DNA from: Granulicella sp. S156
GTDB lineage: Bacteria > Acidobacteriota > Terriglobia > Terriglobales > Acidobacteriaceae
NCBI RefSeq assembly: GCF_009766105.1
Contig: NZ_LMUH01000022.1
Span: 35,487-99,486, forward strand
Direction: 5' to 3'
DNA: 64,000 nucleotides
This document shows positions 19,325 to 28,781 of the stretch, piece by piece. The notes beneath the pieces were generated by a model. The model ran no database searches, was not told where the DNA came from, and worked only from the letters and a program-made list of their open reading frames with translations. Numbering within the stretch: position 1 is the first letter of the stretch; every line of letters starts with the position of its first letter. Both the position numbers and the translations under genes were made by a program.

Positions 19325-21207
19325 TGCGGAAGGTAGTAGCGAAACGATGTGAAGAACATGTTGTCGATGGCCTTTGGAGAGTTGGTCAAGCCGGCTGCTG
19401 GATTACCAATACCCTGCCACGTCCGGCGCTCGGCATAGGAGTACTGAAAGCCCTGCTGCAAAGTCCCACGAGTCCCCCTGTAGAAGCGGAACCAATAGCC
19501 AAAGGTTCCTTCCTGGATGTTGCGGTTATCCGCGTTGCAGTTGGATGGGCTGGAAGCCACATTGCCACCGCCGTTTGGCGAGGTGACAGGCAGCACCTCC
19601 ACATAGCAGCCGGCCACATTATTGGTGGGAGCGCCGTAACCGCCCAGGATCGGCTGGCCCAGCGTGGGACCGGCAGTCGTGACGGTATATCCGGTGTTGT
19701 ACCAGGCACGCTTTGCGTATTCGCCTCCGTAATAGGCGTACAGATCGAGACGCCGCGTTGCATGCCATTCGACCGAACCCAACGCCGAACCGCCCGTAAG
19801 CAGTTCGAGCGAGCCGTCGGGATGGGCCGTAGCGTCCGGCAACTGCGCAGAGCTGTAGCGTCCGATGCCGTTCCCGGCGAGAATATGCGCGCCAATCTCC
19901 AGCTGCTTGGCAAACAACCACACCCGCGCATTCGCGCCCACGCCGCCACCATCGGTCTTCGTTGTATAAGCGCCAAGCGCAGAAGTCGTAACCGGCTGGG
20001 AAGCGCCGGCGGGAGCGGGGCCATTCGGGTAGACACGGTCGCGGAAGAAGCGGGCTACGCCGAAGAGTTCGAAGTGTCCCCAGTTGGTTTCGTAGGCCGC
20101 CTTAGCAAGCAGGTCTGGTGCTTCGTTGAAGCTGTAGTTCGCCGTGGGGTTATAAAGGCCGCCCGAATTCCCTGTCTCCTGATAAGCAATCGTGGGTAGA
20201 TTGTGACCGCCGATGTTGAGTGTCTGCGGCTCTTCAACAGATCCGCCGATCCAGAACTTATCCGACAGCCTCTTCACCACACGAAAACCGTACTGCCTCT
20301 CCCATGTGAACCCTACGTTGTACTGTGAGTCGATCGTCAGCGGCACAGCTTCTGCGTTGTTGCTCAGACCGTGCCGGTACTCAGTGGCGAGCGACCACAT
20401 CTGACCGCCCGTCAGCATCCAACCGCTGTTCAGTTCGGCCTGTGCCCACGCCTGGCGCAAGCGCAATGGATAACTGTTGCTCTGGTTGTCGTTCGAGGTA
20501 GTACCTGCGGAAAGAAAGTCCGCCTCGAAATATCCTCGCAGTGTCGCGGACGGCAGCTTGCCTTCTGCCAACAGCGAAATACGCGACTGCCTGCCGCTAG
20601 CGTTGAACTCCGACAGTTCGCCGGCTGTTGTACCGGCGAATGGAATTCCGGAGAACTGGGTATTCACATCGCCGCCGATCGCGCGTTGCCGGTCGACGGT
20701 TTCAGCCGCCAGGAAGCCCCCCGGCTTGAGATCGATTCCCTTGTAGTGAATCGTGTCAGGATTTTCGAGCTTCTTCGTCTCTTGCTGGCCAGCCTGAACC
20801 TGCGATGAAAGCGAACTCGATTCCGTCTTCAGGTTTGCCACGTCGCTCTGCAACGTCGTCACAGCGGAGCCATCCGTGCCGATAACAGCTTGCGTGGCTT
20901 CGAGCTTCTGCTTGGCATCGGCTGCGTCCTTGCGAGCCTGCTCCAACTCTCCATCGCGCGCTGCCATCCGCTGCTGGAGAGCCTCGTACTTCTGCTCCAG
21001 ATCGTTCAACTTGCTATTGAGCTGATCGAGCTTTTGAAACTTCTCGTTCAACTGCTCCAGCAGAATTTCTTCCTGCGTCGGCGCCTTCGCTTTCGCGGTC
21101 TTTGTCTTAGTTGGCTTGTCTGACGCCTGATCCGTACCGCTCTGCGCCTGCGCCACGACACACGATGCTAAAACAAGCCCAGCCACCATCCGTCTAAATC
21201 TGTGCAT
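19321..21207 (-). CDS. Outer-membrane porin-like protein with N-terminal coiled coil
   Basis: A 628-aa protein. Signal peptide to about residue 22 (GLVLASCVVAQAQS), a Lys-rich linker, then a heptad-like coiled coil from about 46 to 115 (EQLNEKFQKLDQLNSKLNDL onward), then a beta-barrel rich in alternating aromatic residues (RGYFEADFLSAG, LRQAWAQAELNSGWMLTGGQ, ARVWLFAKQLEIGAHIL) ending in FRYYLPQ. The layout resembles OprP/DcaP-like or OmpM-like porins in which a coiled coil trimerises and spans the periplasm. It overlaps the downstream TonB receptor gene by 4 bp. Substrate is not evident. Confidence 0.8.
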   Translation of the reverse strand: MHRFRRMVAGLVLASCVVAQAQSGTDQASDKPTKTKTAKAKAPTQEEILLEQLNEKFQKLDQLNSKLNDLEQKYEALQQRMAARDGELEQARKDAADAKQKLEATQAVIGTDGSAVTTLQSDVANLKTESSSLSSQVQAGQQETKKLENPDTIHYKGIDLKPGGFLAAETVDRQRAIGGDVNTQFSGIPFAGTTAGELSEFNASGRQSRISLLAEGKLPSATLRGYFEADFLSAGTTSNDNQSNSYPLRLRQAWAQAELNSGWMLTGGQMWSLATEYRHGLSNNAEAVPLTIDSQYNVGFTWERQYGFRVVKRLSDKFWIGGSVEEPQTLNIGGHNLPTIAYQETGNSGGLYNPTANYSFNEAPDLLAKAAYETNWGHFELFGVARFFRDRVYPNGPAPAGASQPVTTSALGAYTTKTDGGGVGANARVWLFAKQLEIGAHILAGNGIGRYSSAQLPDATAHPDGSLELLTGGSALGSVEWHATRRLDLYAYYGGEYAKRAWYNTGYTVTTAGPTLGQPILGGYGAPTNNVAGCYVEVLPVTSPNGGGNVASSPSNCNADNRNIQEGTFGYWFRFYRGTRGTLQQGFQYSYAERRTWQGIGNPAAGLTNSPKAIDNMFFTSFRYYLPQ

Positions 21208-21253
21208 TTTTCTTCTCCCTTGGTCCTGTTGTCCCTATGAGGAAATATCTCTG

Positions 21254-22066
21254 TCAATTGATCGAGATCGTGGCGCTGACGGCCTTTGTCGGATCCGCAA
21301 TCGAAGTAGCAGTCACCTTTACAGTGCCCCCTGTCGGCACCGTTGCGGGAGCGGTGTAGATCGTATCCACAGCGCTTGTAGTCTTGACCGGATCGAACGA
21401 GCCACAATCGCTCGATCCGCAGATCACAGTCCAGTTCACACCGGCATCTGTCACATCGTTATTCAGCACCACTCTGAGCTGAGTGGTATCAGCTGTGTGC
21501 AGGGTGGCTAGCGGCGTCGGCGCGAATCCAACCGAGATGGGAAGGCCACCGATGGTCAGCGTCACGCTGGAGAACTTGCTGTGATCGCTGGTCGCGACAG
21601 CATAGAGGGTGACCGTCCCGAGTTTCGGTGTAGCAAGGGGCGCGGTATAGGACGCCACGTAGCCGGCTCCACTAGTCACATAACTTGGTATCGGGCCGCT
21701 CATCGTGTGCGCGGGAGTAAACGTGCCGCACGATTCGTCCTGCGTCTGTCCCGGTGGCAGCGGGGACCCTGGCGGCAGTGCGCTGCCGCAGTAGACGCTC
21801 CAGTCCGCGCCCAACAACTGCGGGTCGTTCGTCAGCGTCACGTCGACATAGGTGCCTTGTCCGGTTGTGAGCGAAGCCGGAGGGGTCTTCAAAGGAGTTC
21901 CATTCGTGTCCGTGAAAGCAATCGACCCGACTTTAATATTGGATACAGAGCTGTTGGAGCTGCAGCCCGAAACCGCTGCAAAGCCGGCTAACAGCAGGGC
22001 AAGCGTTGCCGGACGAAAGCTTTGTGAAATACAAATTCTCTTGAGCGTGCTCACAGGGATCTTCAT
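21254..22066 (-). CDS. Small Ig-repeat lipoprotein
   Basis: About 270 aa. Signal peptide with lipobox VSGC (LLLAGFAAVSGCSSN). The mature protein has two Ig-like modules with the same signature as the giant neighbour: ADWSVYCG...CGTF and VNWTVICGSSDCGSF, each with a closely spaced Cys pair that probably forms a disulfide, followed by YTAP and TVKVTATS strands. I place the start at the ATG at 22066, preceded by AGAGGAAGT. It lies between the giant lipoprotein gene and the porin gene in the same direction; it looks like a stripped-down paralogue of the giant protein. Confidence 0.75.
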   Translation of the reverse strand: MKIPVSTLKRICISQSFRPATLALLLAGFAAVSGCSSNSSVSNIKVGSIAFTDTNGTPLKTPPASLTTGQGTYVDVTLTNDPQLLGADWSVYCGSALPPGSPLPPGQTQDESCGTFTPAHTMSGPIPSYVTSGAGYVASYTAPLATPKLGTVTLYAVATSDHSKFSSVTLTIGGLPISVGFAPTPLATLHTADTTQLRVVLNNDVTDAGVNWTVICGSSDCGSFDPVKTTSAVDTIYTAPATVPTGGTVKVTATSIADPTKAVSATISIN

Positions 22067-22125
22067 CACTTCCTCTTGTTCAGATATTCGGTAGGAACGG
22101 GCCGGCGACAATCCAACTGCCTCTC

Positions 22126-25100
22126 TCATGGCTTCGCCGCCAGCTTCTTGTTCTTCACGCCCAATGCGATAGGCGTGACCACCGGCGTGGCAACTCCCAC
22201 ATATTCCGTGACTGTGTTGTTGGCGAGTAGCACCCAGACATTGCCGGATCCATCCACGGCAACGCGCAGTGGTCCGGCGGCGAGGCTGGGCGAAGAAAGA
22301 AAATTTTGACTACTAGCAACGCTCGCGGAGAAAGGAAGGATGCTCGGTAAAACCGCTGGCCCACCACCGGTTGCCGGTCCACCAACACTCGATACCCACA
22401 GCGTCCCGGCACCATCGAGTGCAAGGCCGTTGGCATTTAGAAATAAGTAGCCGCCGCCTGCATTAGCGGTATTGGCGGCGGTGAGGCAGTTGAGGATCAA
22501 GCTCAATCCTTTGCCGCCGTATGGCGGAGCCTTGCATACCTCATCGTCTGTGGTTATGCCCCAAATATCGCCCGCGCCATCCGCGGCCAACCCAGGGAGG
22601 ACCGTCCCTGGTATCCCGACGCCGCCGCTATTAGCGCTATCCGTAATCAGCTCTCCGCCTGGATTCGTCAGTTCGGAAAAAGAGGCCTGAGCGGGAGCGG
22701 CGATGTTTAGATTTCCGATCCACACATTGTTCGAGCTGTCGACGCCGACGGCGGTGATGCCAGAAATCCCTGTATTGGTGAACCCGGATGCCGGTGACAG
22801 CTCCACTCCGAGATTGTTGAACTCGTTTACACCCACGCCGTTGGCAATCCATAGATTGTCCTGGGCATCGAAAGTCATATCGCTACCGCCTCCAGCCACC
22901 CCTGCGAAGGGGCTTCCAAGTACGGGTGTTCCCAGGTTCGTAAGTTCGCTTAGGACGCCGTTGCCGGAAACCCACGCATTACCGTTTGCATCGATCGCAA
23001 CCAGACCGCCGCCTGCGGGGAAGCCGCTGGAGGGGGAGAGTGCGGCGCCTGCAGCATTCCATTCAATGACATCGCCAGCCGTAGTGTCTGTAATCCAAAG
23101 ATTGCCGCTGGCATCGACTGCGAATGAACCAACTGTGCTCGCAGTAGTAAGGCCGCCCCCACCGGTGTAGTTCAGTGAGATCGACCAGTCATTCGGCAGT
23201 GCAGTAAGGATCGGCTGAAAAGGCGCACTGGAAGTTGCCAGGCTGATGAGGTCCGTGGAATTTAATGTGTAGCCAAAGTTCGTCACGGGTTGCTGTGCGA
23301 TGTTGAACGCAGCCTGCAGTGTGTCGGACGGCGCAATGGATCCGCTGAACGTTCCTGTTCCGAGCGTATCCGTCGCGGCGAACAACACGCCGCAAGGACT
23401 CCCGTCACCTTCCACACCGCCCGAGGTTGCCGTGCAGGCATTCAAGAAATCGGCCAGCGTATCAATCTCCACATAGGGAACCGCCGCGTTCGTGACAGGT
23501 GTCACGAATCTTGCCTGCCCAGTTGTGATGTCGACCAGGTTGTTCACCGCGGCAAACGCATTTGCAAGCCCGGAGAGATTCCCACTGCTCGTGCCCAGGT
23601 AGAGAGAACTACCATTGCCGGTGAGCGCATCGTTGGCTGCGAAAGGCGCCGTTGCCCATGCTGAAGCAACGGTCGTGACTTCGTTGACGACAACCGCACT
23701 GGAGCCAAGCCCGTTGCAGCTTCCCAGCGCCGTCATCATAGAGAGATTCGGATTCGCGGCGTTGGTCCCAACTTTTCCGCCCGTGGCCACCACGTACATC
23801 TCGCTGGTGGAGGATGGGCATGTATAACCGGCAGGCACCGTAAAGTTGCCGTTTTTGTCTGTCGTAGTTGTCGCGATCTTCGAAGAGGCCGAGGCATATC
23901 CGCTTGTCCCGGCGGCATACAGAAAGACGGAGGCACCCACCACCGGCTGCGTTCCTGCCTGAACCTCACCGCTCAGTGCTGGCCCAGTCAAGCTTGTGGT
24001 GACAGCAATGGTTCCCGAGTTCGCCGTTGTCCCGTCCGCATGGGACAACGCCTCCACCACAACCACACCCGACGTGGGCGGCTCGGATGGAGCGGTGTAA
24101 GGAATCGGCAGGCCATTGGACCAGCCCGAGACGGTGGGCGCCGTCACCGCCGGAACTGCCGGAACGTAGGGTGTAGTCGTCGTAGCTGGAATCGCTGGGA
24201 TCGCGGGCTTCACCGTAAAGAAACCGCAGCCGCTCGCACATACCTGCCAGTCCACGCCCGCGTTCGTCGTATCGTTGGCCACTGCGGCGGTCAGGTTCAC
24301 GGTTGCATTCGTCTGGATCTGCGCAGGCAATGACGGAATGAAGCCAACCGAAAGAACTGTCGACGGGCTAATCGCAATGGCACTCGAGCTAATGCTCACG
24401 CTGGGATTTGCGACTGACGTTGCCGTAACCGTCACCGTGGTTCCAGCCGACGTGACCGGCGGTGCGGTGTAGACGGCCGTCGCACCGCTCGCCGTCTGGA
24501 CAGGACCGATCCAGCCGCAGCCGCCGGGAACGGTACTGCTGCATTGCACCGACCAGTTGACGCCTCCGGGCGCAACATCGTTCGTAACCGTGGCACTGAT
24601 AGGAGCCTGCGTCACGGCTGTCATCATGGCAGGCGGTGCCTGCTTGAAGGTGAGAGAGGGTGGCGCAACAACCACCGTGATGACGGCGATAGCGGAATTC
24701 GATGGCGTGGATGCCGGCGAAGACGCAGTGATCGTCACCAGGCCGCCCGTGGGAACCGAAGCAGGGGCTGTGTAGACGATCTTCCCTGCGCTTGCGGTGT
24801 GTGCGGGAGACAGATTGAAGCTGCCACACCCGCCTGTACCACCGCAGCTCGCCGTCCAGTTCACACCTAGGCTGTTCGGATCAGCAGCTACCGTAGCCGC
24901 AAGCGTCGCTTGCGTTCCCGCAGTCAACGCGGCAGGAGGCGCGGAGGACATCGTAACGACAATCGGTGCAGTCGTAAGGACCGTCGCTGTAGCCGATGCC
25001 GATATCGCCGGATTCGTCGTGGACGTCGCCGTAATGGTGACTGTTCCACCAGGAGGAACAGTGGAGGGGCCCGCATAACTTACTGAAACCCCACTCGCGG

Positions 25101-26076
25101 TATGCGCCTTGACCGACGCATTCAACGTTCCACAAGTCGACGCACCACAACTGAGAGACCAGTCGACACCGGCTGCAGCCGGATCGTTGCCAACGATCGC
25201 CGTCAATGAGGTCGAGTGAGCTGGGCCGCTGGTGCTTGTCACATACACACTCGATGGCAACACGCTCACCGTCACCGGGACGGGCGGGGGCGGCGCAGTG
25301 ATCGTCACCTTTGCGCTTGCGAACTTGGTAGTGTCGGTTAGCGAGGTCGCTGTAATCGTTACCGTGCCGCCCGCCGGCACGACGGAGGGCGCGGTATACG
25401 TCGTGGACAGCCCCTGGGGCAGATTGAACGACCCGCACGCGCCAGTTGCGCCACAGGTGGCCGTCCAGATCACGCCCGCAGCCAACGGATCATTGGTCAC
25501 TGCAACGTTGAGGATTACCGGTACGTTGATCTGCAGAGAGCTTGGTACAGCAGTAGTGAACGCAACACCAATTGGCGATGCGACGATGGTGAGGCTCTCG
25601 CTGCTGCTTTGCGCTGGATTGCTGGTCACTGTCGCAGTGACAGTAATAGCTCCTCCGATCGGCGCTACGGACGGAGCCGTGTAGACCGTGGGCGCCCCGT
25701 CCGAGGTGTGAGCCGGAGCCAGTGTGCCGCACGCGCCATTAACAATACTGCCCGTAACTGGATTGCCTTCACAGGTCACGGTCCAATCGACGCCTGCGCT
25801 GCTCTTGTCTCCAACCGGCATCATGCTGAAGTTCACAGATGAACCTACAGCGAGGACGCTGGTCTTCACCGCTGTCCCGCTGGACGTACTCGTTGCAATA
25901 GGCCCAGCAGTCGCCTTCGAGGTAGAGGCACTGCCACAGCCAGCAGTCACTGCGGCCAACGCTGTTATACAAAGTGCGGAGAGAAAACCGGCGATTGCAC
26001 GCCTATCCTGCCGCCTCCGGCATTGCCGGGCAGATGCAAAACGTGAAAGCGGACTGGGAACGATAAGGTGCTGCAT
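22126..26076 (-). CDS. Giant lipoprotein: six Cys-paired Ig-like modules, a shared core and an NHL-type propeller
   Basis: A 1316-aa surface lipoprotein with signal peptide and lipobox TAGC near residue 46. The first half contains six Ig-like modules, each marked by (G)V-[DN/I]-W-x-x-x-C followed shortly by a second Cys: VDWTVTCEG, VIWTATCGATGACGSF, VDWSLSCGASTCGTL, VNWTASCGGTGGCGSF, VNWSVQCSSTVPGGCGW and VDWQVCASGCGFF. Next come a carboxypeptidase-regulatory-like segment (LSGEVQAGTQPVVGASVFLY), a conserved middle part shared with the protein at 28782-32324, and repeated GNLWI / GNVWV blades of an NHL-like propeller. The start has AGGAGAGCC upstream. The gene follows the anti-sigma gene by 12 bp. 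Role unknown; adhesion or carbohydrate contact is plausible. Confidence 0.8.
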   Translation of the reverse strand: MQHLIVPSPLSRFASARQCRRRQDRRAIAGFLSALCITALAAVTAGCGSASTSKATAGPIATSTSSGTAVKTSVLAVGSSVNFSMMPVGDKSSAGVDWTVTCEGNPVTGSIVNGACGTLAPAHTSDGAPTVYTAPSVAPIGGAITVTATVTSNPAQSSSESLTIVASPIGVAFTTAVPSSLQINVPVILNVAVTNDPLAAGVIWTATCGATGACGSFNLPQGLSTTYTAPSVVPAGGTVTITATSLTDTTKFASAKVTITAPPPPVPVTVSVLPSSVYVTSTSGPAHSTSLTAIVGNDPAAAGVDWSLSCGASTCGTLNASVKAHTASGVSVSYAGPSTVPPGGTVTITATSTTNPAISASATATVLTTAPIVVTMSSAPPAALTAGTQATLAATVAADPNSLGVNWTASCGGTGGCGSFNLSPAHTASAGKIVYTAPASVPTGGLVTITASSPASTPSNSAIAVITVVVAPPSLTFKQAPPAMMTAVTQAPISATVTNDVAPGGVNWSVQCSSTVPGGCGWIGPVQTASGATAVYTAPPVTSAGTTVTVTATSVANPSVSISSSAIAISPSTVLSVGFIPSLPAQIQTNATVNLTAAVANDTTNAGVDWQVCASGCGFFTVKPAIPAIPATTTTPYVPAVPAVTAPTVSGWSNGLPIPYTAPSEPPTSGVVVVEALSHADGTTANSGTIAVTTSLTGPALSGEVQAGTQPVVGASVFLYAAGTSGYASASSKIATTTTDKNGNFTVPAGYTCPSSTSEMYVVATGGKVGTNAANPNLSMMTALGSCNGLGSSAVVVNEVTTVASAWATAPFAANDALTGNGSSLYLGTSSGNLSGLANAFAAVNNLVDITTGQARFVTPVTNAAVPYVEIDTLADFLNACTATSGGVEGDGSPCGVLFAATDTLGTGTFSGSIAPSDTLQAAFNIAQQPVTNFGYTLNSTDLISLATSSAPFQPILTALPNDWSISLNYTGGGGLTTASTVGSFAVDASGNLWITDTTAGDVIEWNAAGAALSPSSGFPAGGGLVAIDANGNAWVSGNGVLSELTNLGTPVLGSPFAGVAGGGSDMTFDAQDNLWIANGVGVNEFNNLGVELSPASGFTNTGISGITAVGVDSSNNVWIGNLNIAAPAQASFSELTNPGGELITDSANSGGVGIPGTVLPGLAADGAGDIWGITTDDEVCKAPPYGGKGLSLILNCLTAANTANAGGGYLFLNANGLALDGAGTLWVSSVGGPATGGGPAVLPSILPFSASVASSQNFLSSPSLAAGPLRVAVDGSGNVWVLLANNTVTEYVGVATPVVTPIALGVKNKKLAAKP

Positions 26077-26088
26077 GACCGGGCTCTC

Positions 26089-27903
26089 CTACTTCTCTGT
26101 ATTCCGGCGAGAGTCTTTCGCAGACTCCCCATAGGCTTGGTCCGCAGCTCCGGCGATGCGATCCAGCGTCGAGGACATGTTGGCGAAGATCGCTTCCGCA
26201 CCTCGCTCAGCAGGAGCATCGGTCCGTGTCAACTCCTTCACAAACGCAAGATTTCTGGACGCCTCATCGCTAAGCGAGCCTGCGCCCTGTGCCAGTGCGC
26301 GTCCATCGAAGGGCACTCCCCCCTCCATCTGCGCCAGCAGCGCATGCTCCTGGCGTAGAGCGGTTTCCAGACGAGCATGATGGCTGTAGAGCAACTCCAC
26401 GATCGTGGCCGAATCGACGACGGATGTTTGCTGTGTGGTCACGAAGTGCGTCTTCAAATCGGCTATCGCGCCGCTCTCATGACTGATCGCGAGGGCAGCG
26501 CTGAAGGCCTGCTGCGCCATAGCATTGATGTCGTCAACGTTCCGCCCGCGAGCCCGAAGATATTTTTCCAGCGCCGACGGGTGATCGGGCAAAGACGCCG
26601 CCTGCACGCTGACCGGTTCACTTCCAGTGAGCGGAGCTTCCCGCATCTGCGCCGCGCTCTGGAGGACGAGCTTCAACCGTGGCACTAACGCAAGTCGAGA
26701 TGCCAGTTCCCGCTTGCGCTCTTCCGTCTCGACCAGGCCATCCACCTCAATGGCCTGCGGAAGCCGATGGATCTCGATTTGCTCGCCGGTATCCGCGGCG
26801 AGTTGGTTCAGAATGAGCCTGACAGTAAGCTCGGTCTCATCCAGTTGTTCGGGAGTGGGCGCCAGCGGAACATGCAGCACCGGGAGAAGAGGTTGCGACT
26901 CAGCCATCTTATGGCCGCCAACCCCGCCTACCTGTTCTTCCATCCCTCCCAACGGTTCAAAGGCGTTCGGATCGACGGCGCTCCACGGAAGGATCGTGAA
27001 ATCGAGTTCGGCAATCTCCACGGTCTCGTTGTCTCGGAAGCCAACTCTCCGTGCGACCGGATGAAAATCGGTGTCGCGCACGGTCAACGATTCTTCCGAC
27101 ACTTCCCCGTCCGGCACGGTTGTTGTCAGCGTTAGCAGATGAAGGCCGCTACGGTCGATGCGATCGGTGCGTATGTGCTGACGATCGTGCCATGCCTGAT
27201 ACGTGGAGGCGGAGATGGGTTGGTTCCAGTCGACTCCCGCCTCGCCAAGTGTCGAACGGAGTTGCTCCTCGTCAACGGACAAGGCCGTTGTCTTCGGGCG
27301 GTGCCTTCCTTGCACATCCCAGTAGACCGATCGCTTGAATGTCTGTTTCTCCGTCTTAATTTGAACTGTCTGGTGCGCAACTCCGGGGCTCGCTGCGGCA
27401 TGGGGCGTGTCCCAATTCTCGGCACGAACCAGCAGAGAATTCGCGCTGATACTCGGAACGCGTTCTCGGTATAGGAACGTAAAGACCGAAGCTCCCGTAA
27501 CCAGCCCAAAAACCACTCCGATCGACGCCGATGCGAAGCTCGGCCTCCAGGTGGCATAAGTCGGAACGGTCCATTTTTGCCGCGAAGCCTCCTGCCGCAA
27601 CTGAAACTTCAGCCACATCGCAAACGCCGTGCGGGACTTTTCCTGAGGGATCATGTCCGCGTCGTTCAGGCTCTCGCGAAACAGCTGGATCATATGTTCG
27701 GCGCGTGGCCCTTCGAGGCTCCGTTGATGCATCCGGCATTCCATGCACTGCGCCAGATGCCGCCGTGCCGCCCATCTCTCGAAGAGCGAAAGCTCCCCGC
27801 AAAACAAGGCCGCCAATCGTTCGTCCGAGAGATGGATATCGGGATTTGGATGAAAATGCCGCAGCAGCTTATCGATCACCCTGCCCACCATTCCGCAACC
27901 CAT
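26089..27903 (-). CDS. Membrane anti-sigma factor with zinc-finger-like HxxxCxxC motif
   Basis: A 604-aa protein partnering the ECF sigma factor. The N-terminal cytoplasmic part contains HLSDERLAALFCGEL and RRHLAQCMECR, i.e. the ZAS-type H-x3-C-x2-C motif near residues 49-56. A single transmembrane helix lies at about 122-144 (ASIGVVFGLVTGASVFTFLY). The remaining 450 residues are extracytoplasmic and unusually long for an anti-sigma factor; they hold no family I recognise. The gene overlaps the sigma gene by about 35 bp; an ATG at 27891 is an alternative start. It probably sequesters the sigma factor until a periplasmic signal arrives. Confidence 0.8.
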   Translation of the reverse strand: MGCGMVGRVIDKLLRHFHPNPDIHLSDERLAALFCGELSLFERWAARRHLAQCMECRMHQRSLEGPRAEHMIQLFRESLNDADMIPQEKSRTAFAMWLKFQLRQEASRQKWTVPTYATWRPSFASASIGVVFGLVTGASVFTFLYRERVPSISANSLLVRAENWDTPHAAASPGVAHQTVQIKTEKQTFKRSVYWDVQGRHRPKTTALSVDEEQLRSTLGEAGVDWNQPISASTYQAWHDRQHIRTDRIDRSGLHLLTLTTTVPDGEVSEESLTVRDTDFHPVARRVGFRDNETVEIAELDFTILPWSAVDPNAFEPLGGMEEQVGGVGGHKMAESQPLLPVLHVPLAPTPEQLDETELTVRLILNQLAADTGEQIEIHRLPQAIEVDGLVETEERKRELASRLALVPRLKLVLQSAAQMREAPLTGSEPVSVQAASLPDHPSALEKYLRARGRNVDDINAMAQQAFSAALAISHESGAIADLKTHFVTTQQTSVVDSATIVELLYSHHARLETALRQEHALLAQMEGGVPFDGRALAQGAGSLSDEASRNLAFVKELTRTDAPAERGAEAIFANMSSTLDRIAGAADQAYGESAKDSRRNTEK

Positions 27904-28567
27904 AGACTGCTGCCAGGCGCACTGCCACCTGCTTCACCACAAACGCAGCCCGTTGTTCGCTGAACCCCAGCGCGAGACCGATGTCCTTATAGGGGAAGCC
28001 TTGCGCCCGCATCTGAAAGCACTGCCGATGCTGCGGTTTCAGGCTTGAAAGCACAGTTTTCATGAGCTTGAGTTGCTCCTTATTCGCATAGGTCTCTTCC
28101 GGGCTCAACGCAGGATCGGCTCGATTCTCCATCACAAAACTGCGAGCCTCGTCATTCACCACTGTCCCGCGCTCCTTTTTCAATACGTTGATGGCAAGGT
28201 TGTGGGCCACCCGAACGATCCATCCCTGGACGTTCTCGATCTTGTTCTCCTTGAGAAGCTCTATGGTGAGGCGCATAAAAGTCTCCTGGATGACTTCGTC
28301 CGCATGATCGCGCCCCAATTGCATGCTCTGCATGTACCGGTAGAGCCTGGGCCGGTACTCGTCGTACAGTGCGAGGATGAACGCCTCCCTTGAATCGCCC
28401 TGGAGAGTCTGCACAGAATCCTGCCACTCCTTGTCTCCAGTCGAGGCGCGCTCTTCGAGCGGTGTCGGCTCCAGATACGTTGCATCCTCCGTAGGCAATT
28501 CCGGCTCCGTAAAGCTTGGGCCGCTGTTCCGACGAACATAGATCTGTGTTCTCTGAACGATCTGCAT
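27869..28567 (-). CDS. ECF-type RNA polymerase sigma factor
   Basis: About 232 aa. Region 2 reads DEYRPRLYRYMQSMQLGRDHADEVIQETFMRL-like sequence, including the conserved ADEVIQETF of ECF sigma region 2.2, followed by VQGWIVRVAHNLAINVLKK (2.4). Region 4 has LKPQHRQCFQMRAQGFPYKDIGLALGFSE, with the helix-turn-helix. The start at 28567 is chosen for TAGGAGCAGCG upstream; a longer reading to 28744 lacks sigma-like sequence. It heads the minus-strand run and overlaps its anti-sigma gene, the usual pairing. ECF sigma factors often control their own operon, so the genes down to 13666 are likely targets; no matching promoter pair was established. Confidence 0.87.
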   Translation of the reverse strand: MQIVQRTQIYVRRNSGPSFTEPELPTEDATYLEPTPLEERASTGDKEWQDSVQTLQGDSREAFILALYDEYRPRLYRYMQSMQLGRDHADEVIQETFMRLTIELLKENKIENVQGWIVRVAHNLAINVLKKERGTVVNDEARSFVMENRADPALSPEETYANKEQLKLMKTVLSSLKPQHRQCFQMRAQGFPYKDIGLALGFSEQRAAFVVKQVAVRLAAVYGLRNGGQGDR

Positions 28568-28781
28568 TCTCGCTGCTCCTATACCCTGCCCGCAGGGCGC
28601 AACTGGTCCTTGACGCTTCGCATCTCTCAGCGAAGACGGATGTCGTCTTTCCTCCGTGTCCAGAGCGTGAGCCGTGGATACAGAGGGCGGTGAAAGCAGA
28701 GTCGAGATTTGCATATCTATGCGAAACGGTTGCGATGCCCACATTATTTCTCCGAGTATTTTCCGCGCCAGCCTGCGCTCG
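28568..28781. promoter_or_regulatory. Upstream region of the sigma-headed operon
   Basis: 214 bp between the sigma gene start and the end of the upstream lipoprotein gene. It should hold the promoter of the sigma/anti-sigma operon. I see no confident -35/-10 pair and no terminator-like hairpin, so read-through from the upstream lipoprotein gene remains possible. Confidence 0.3.
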
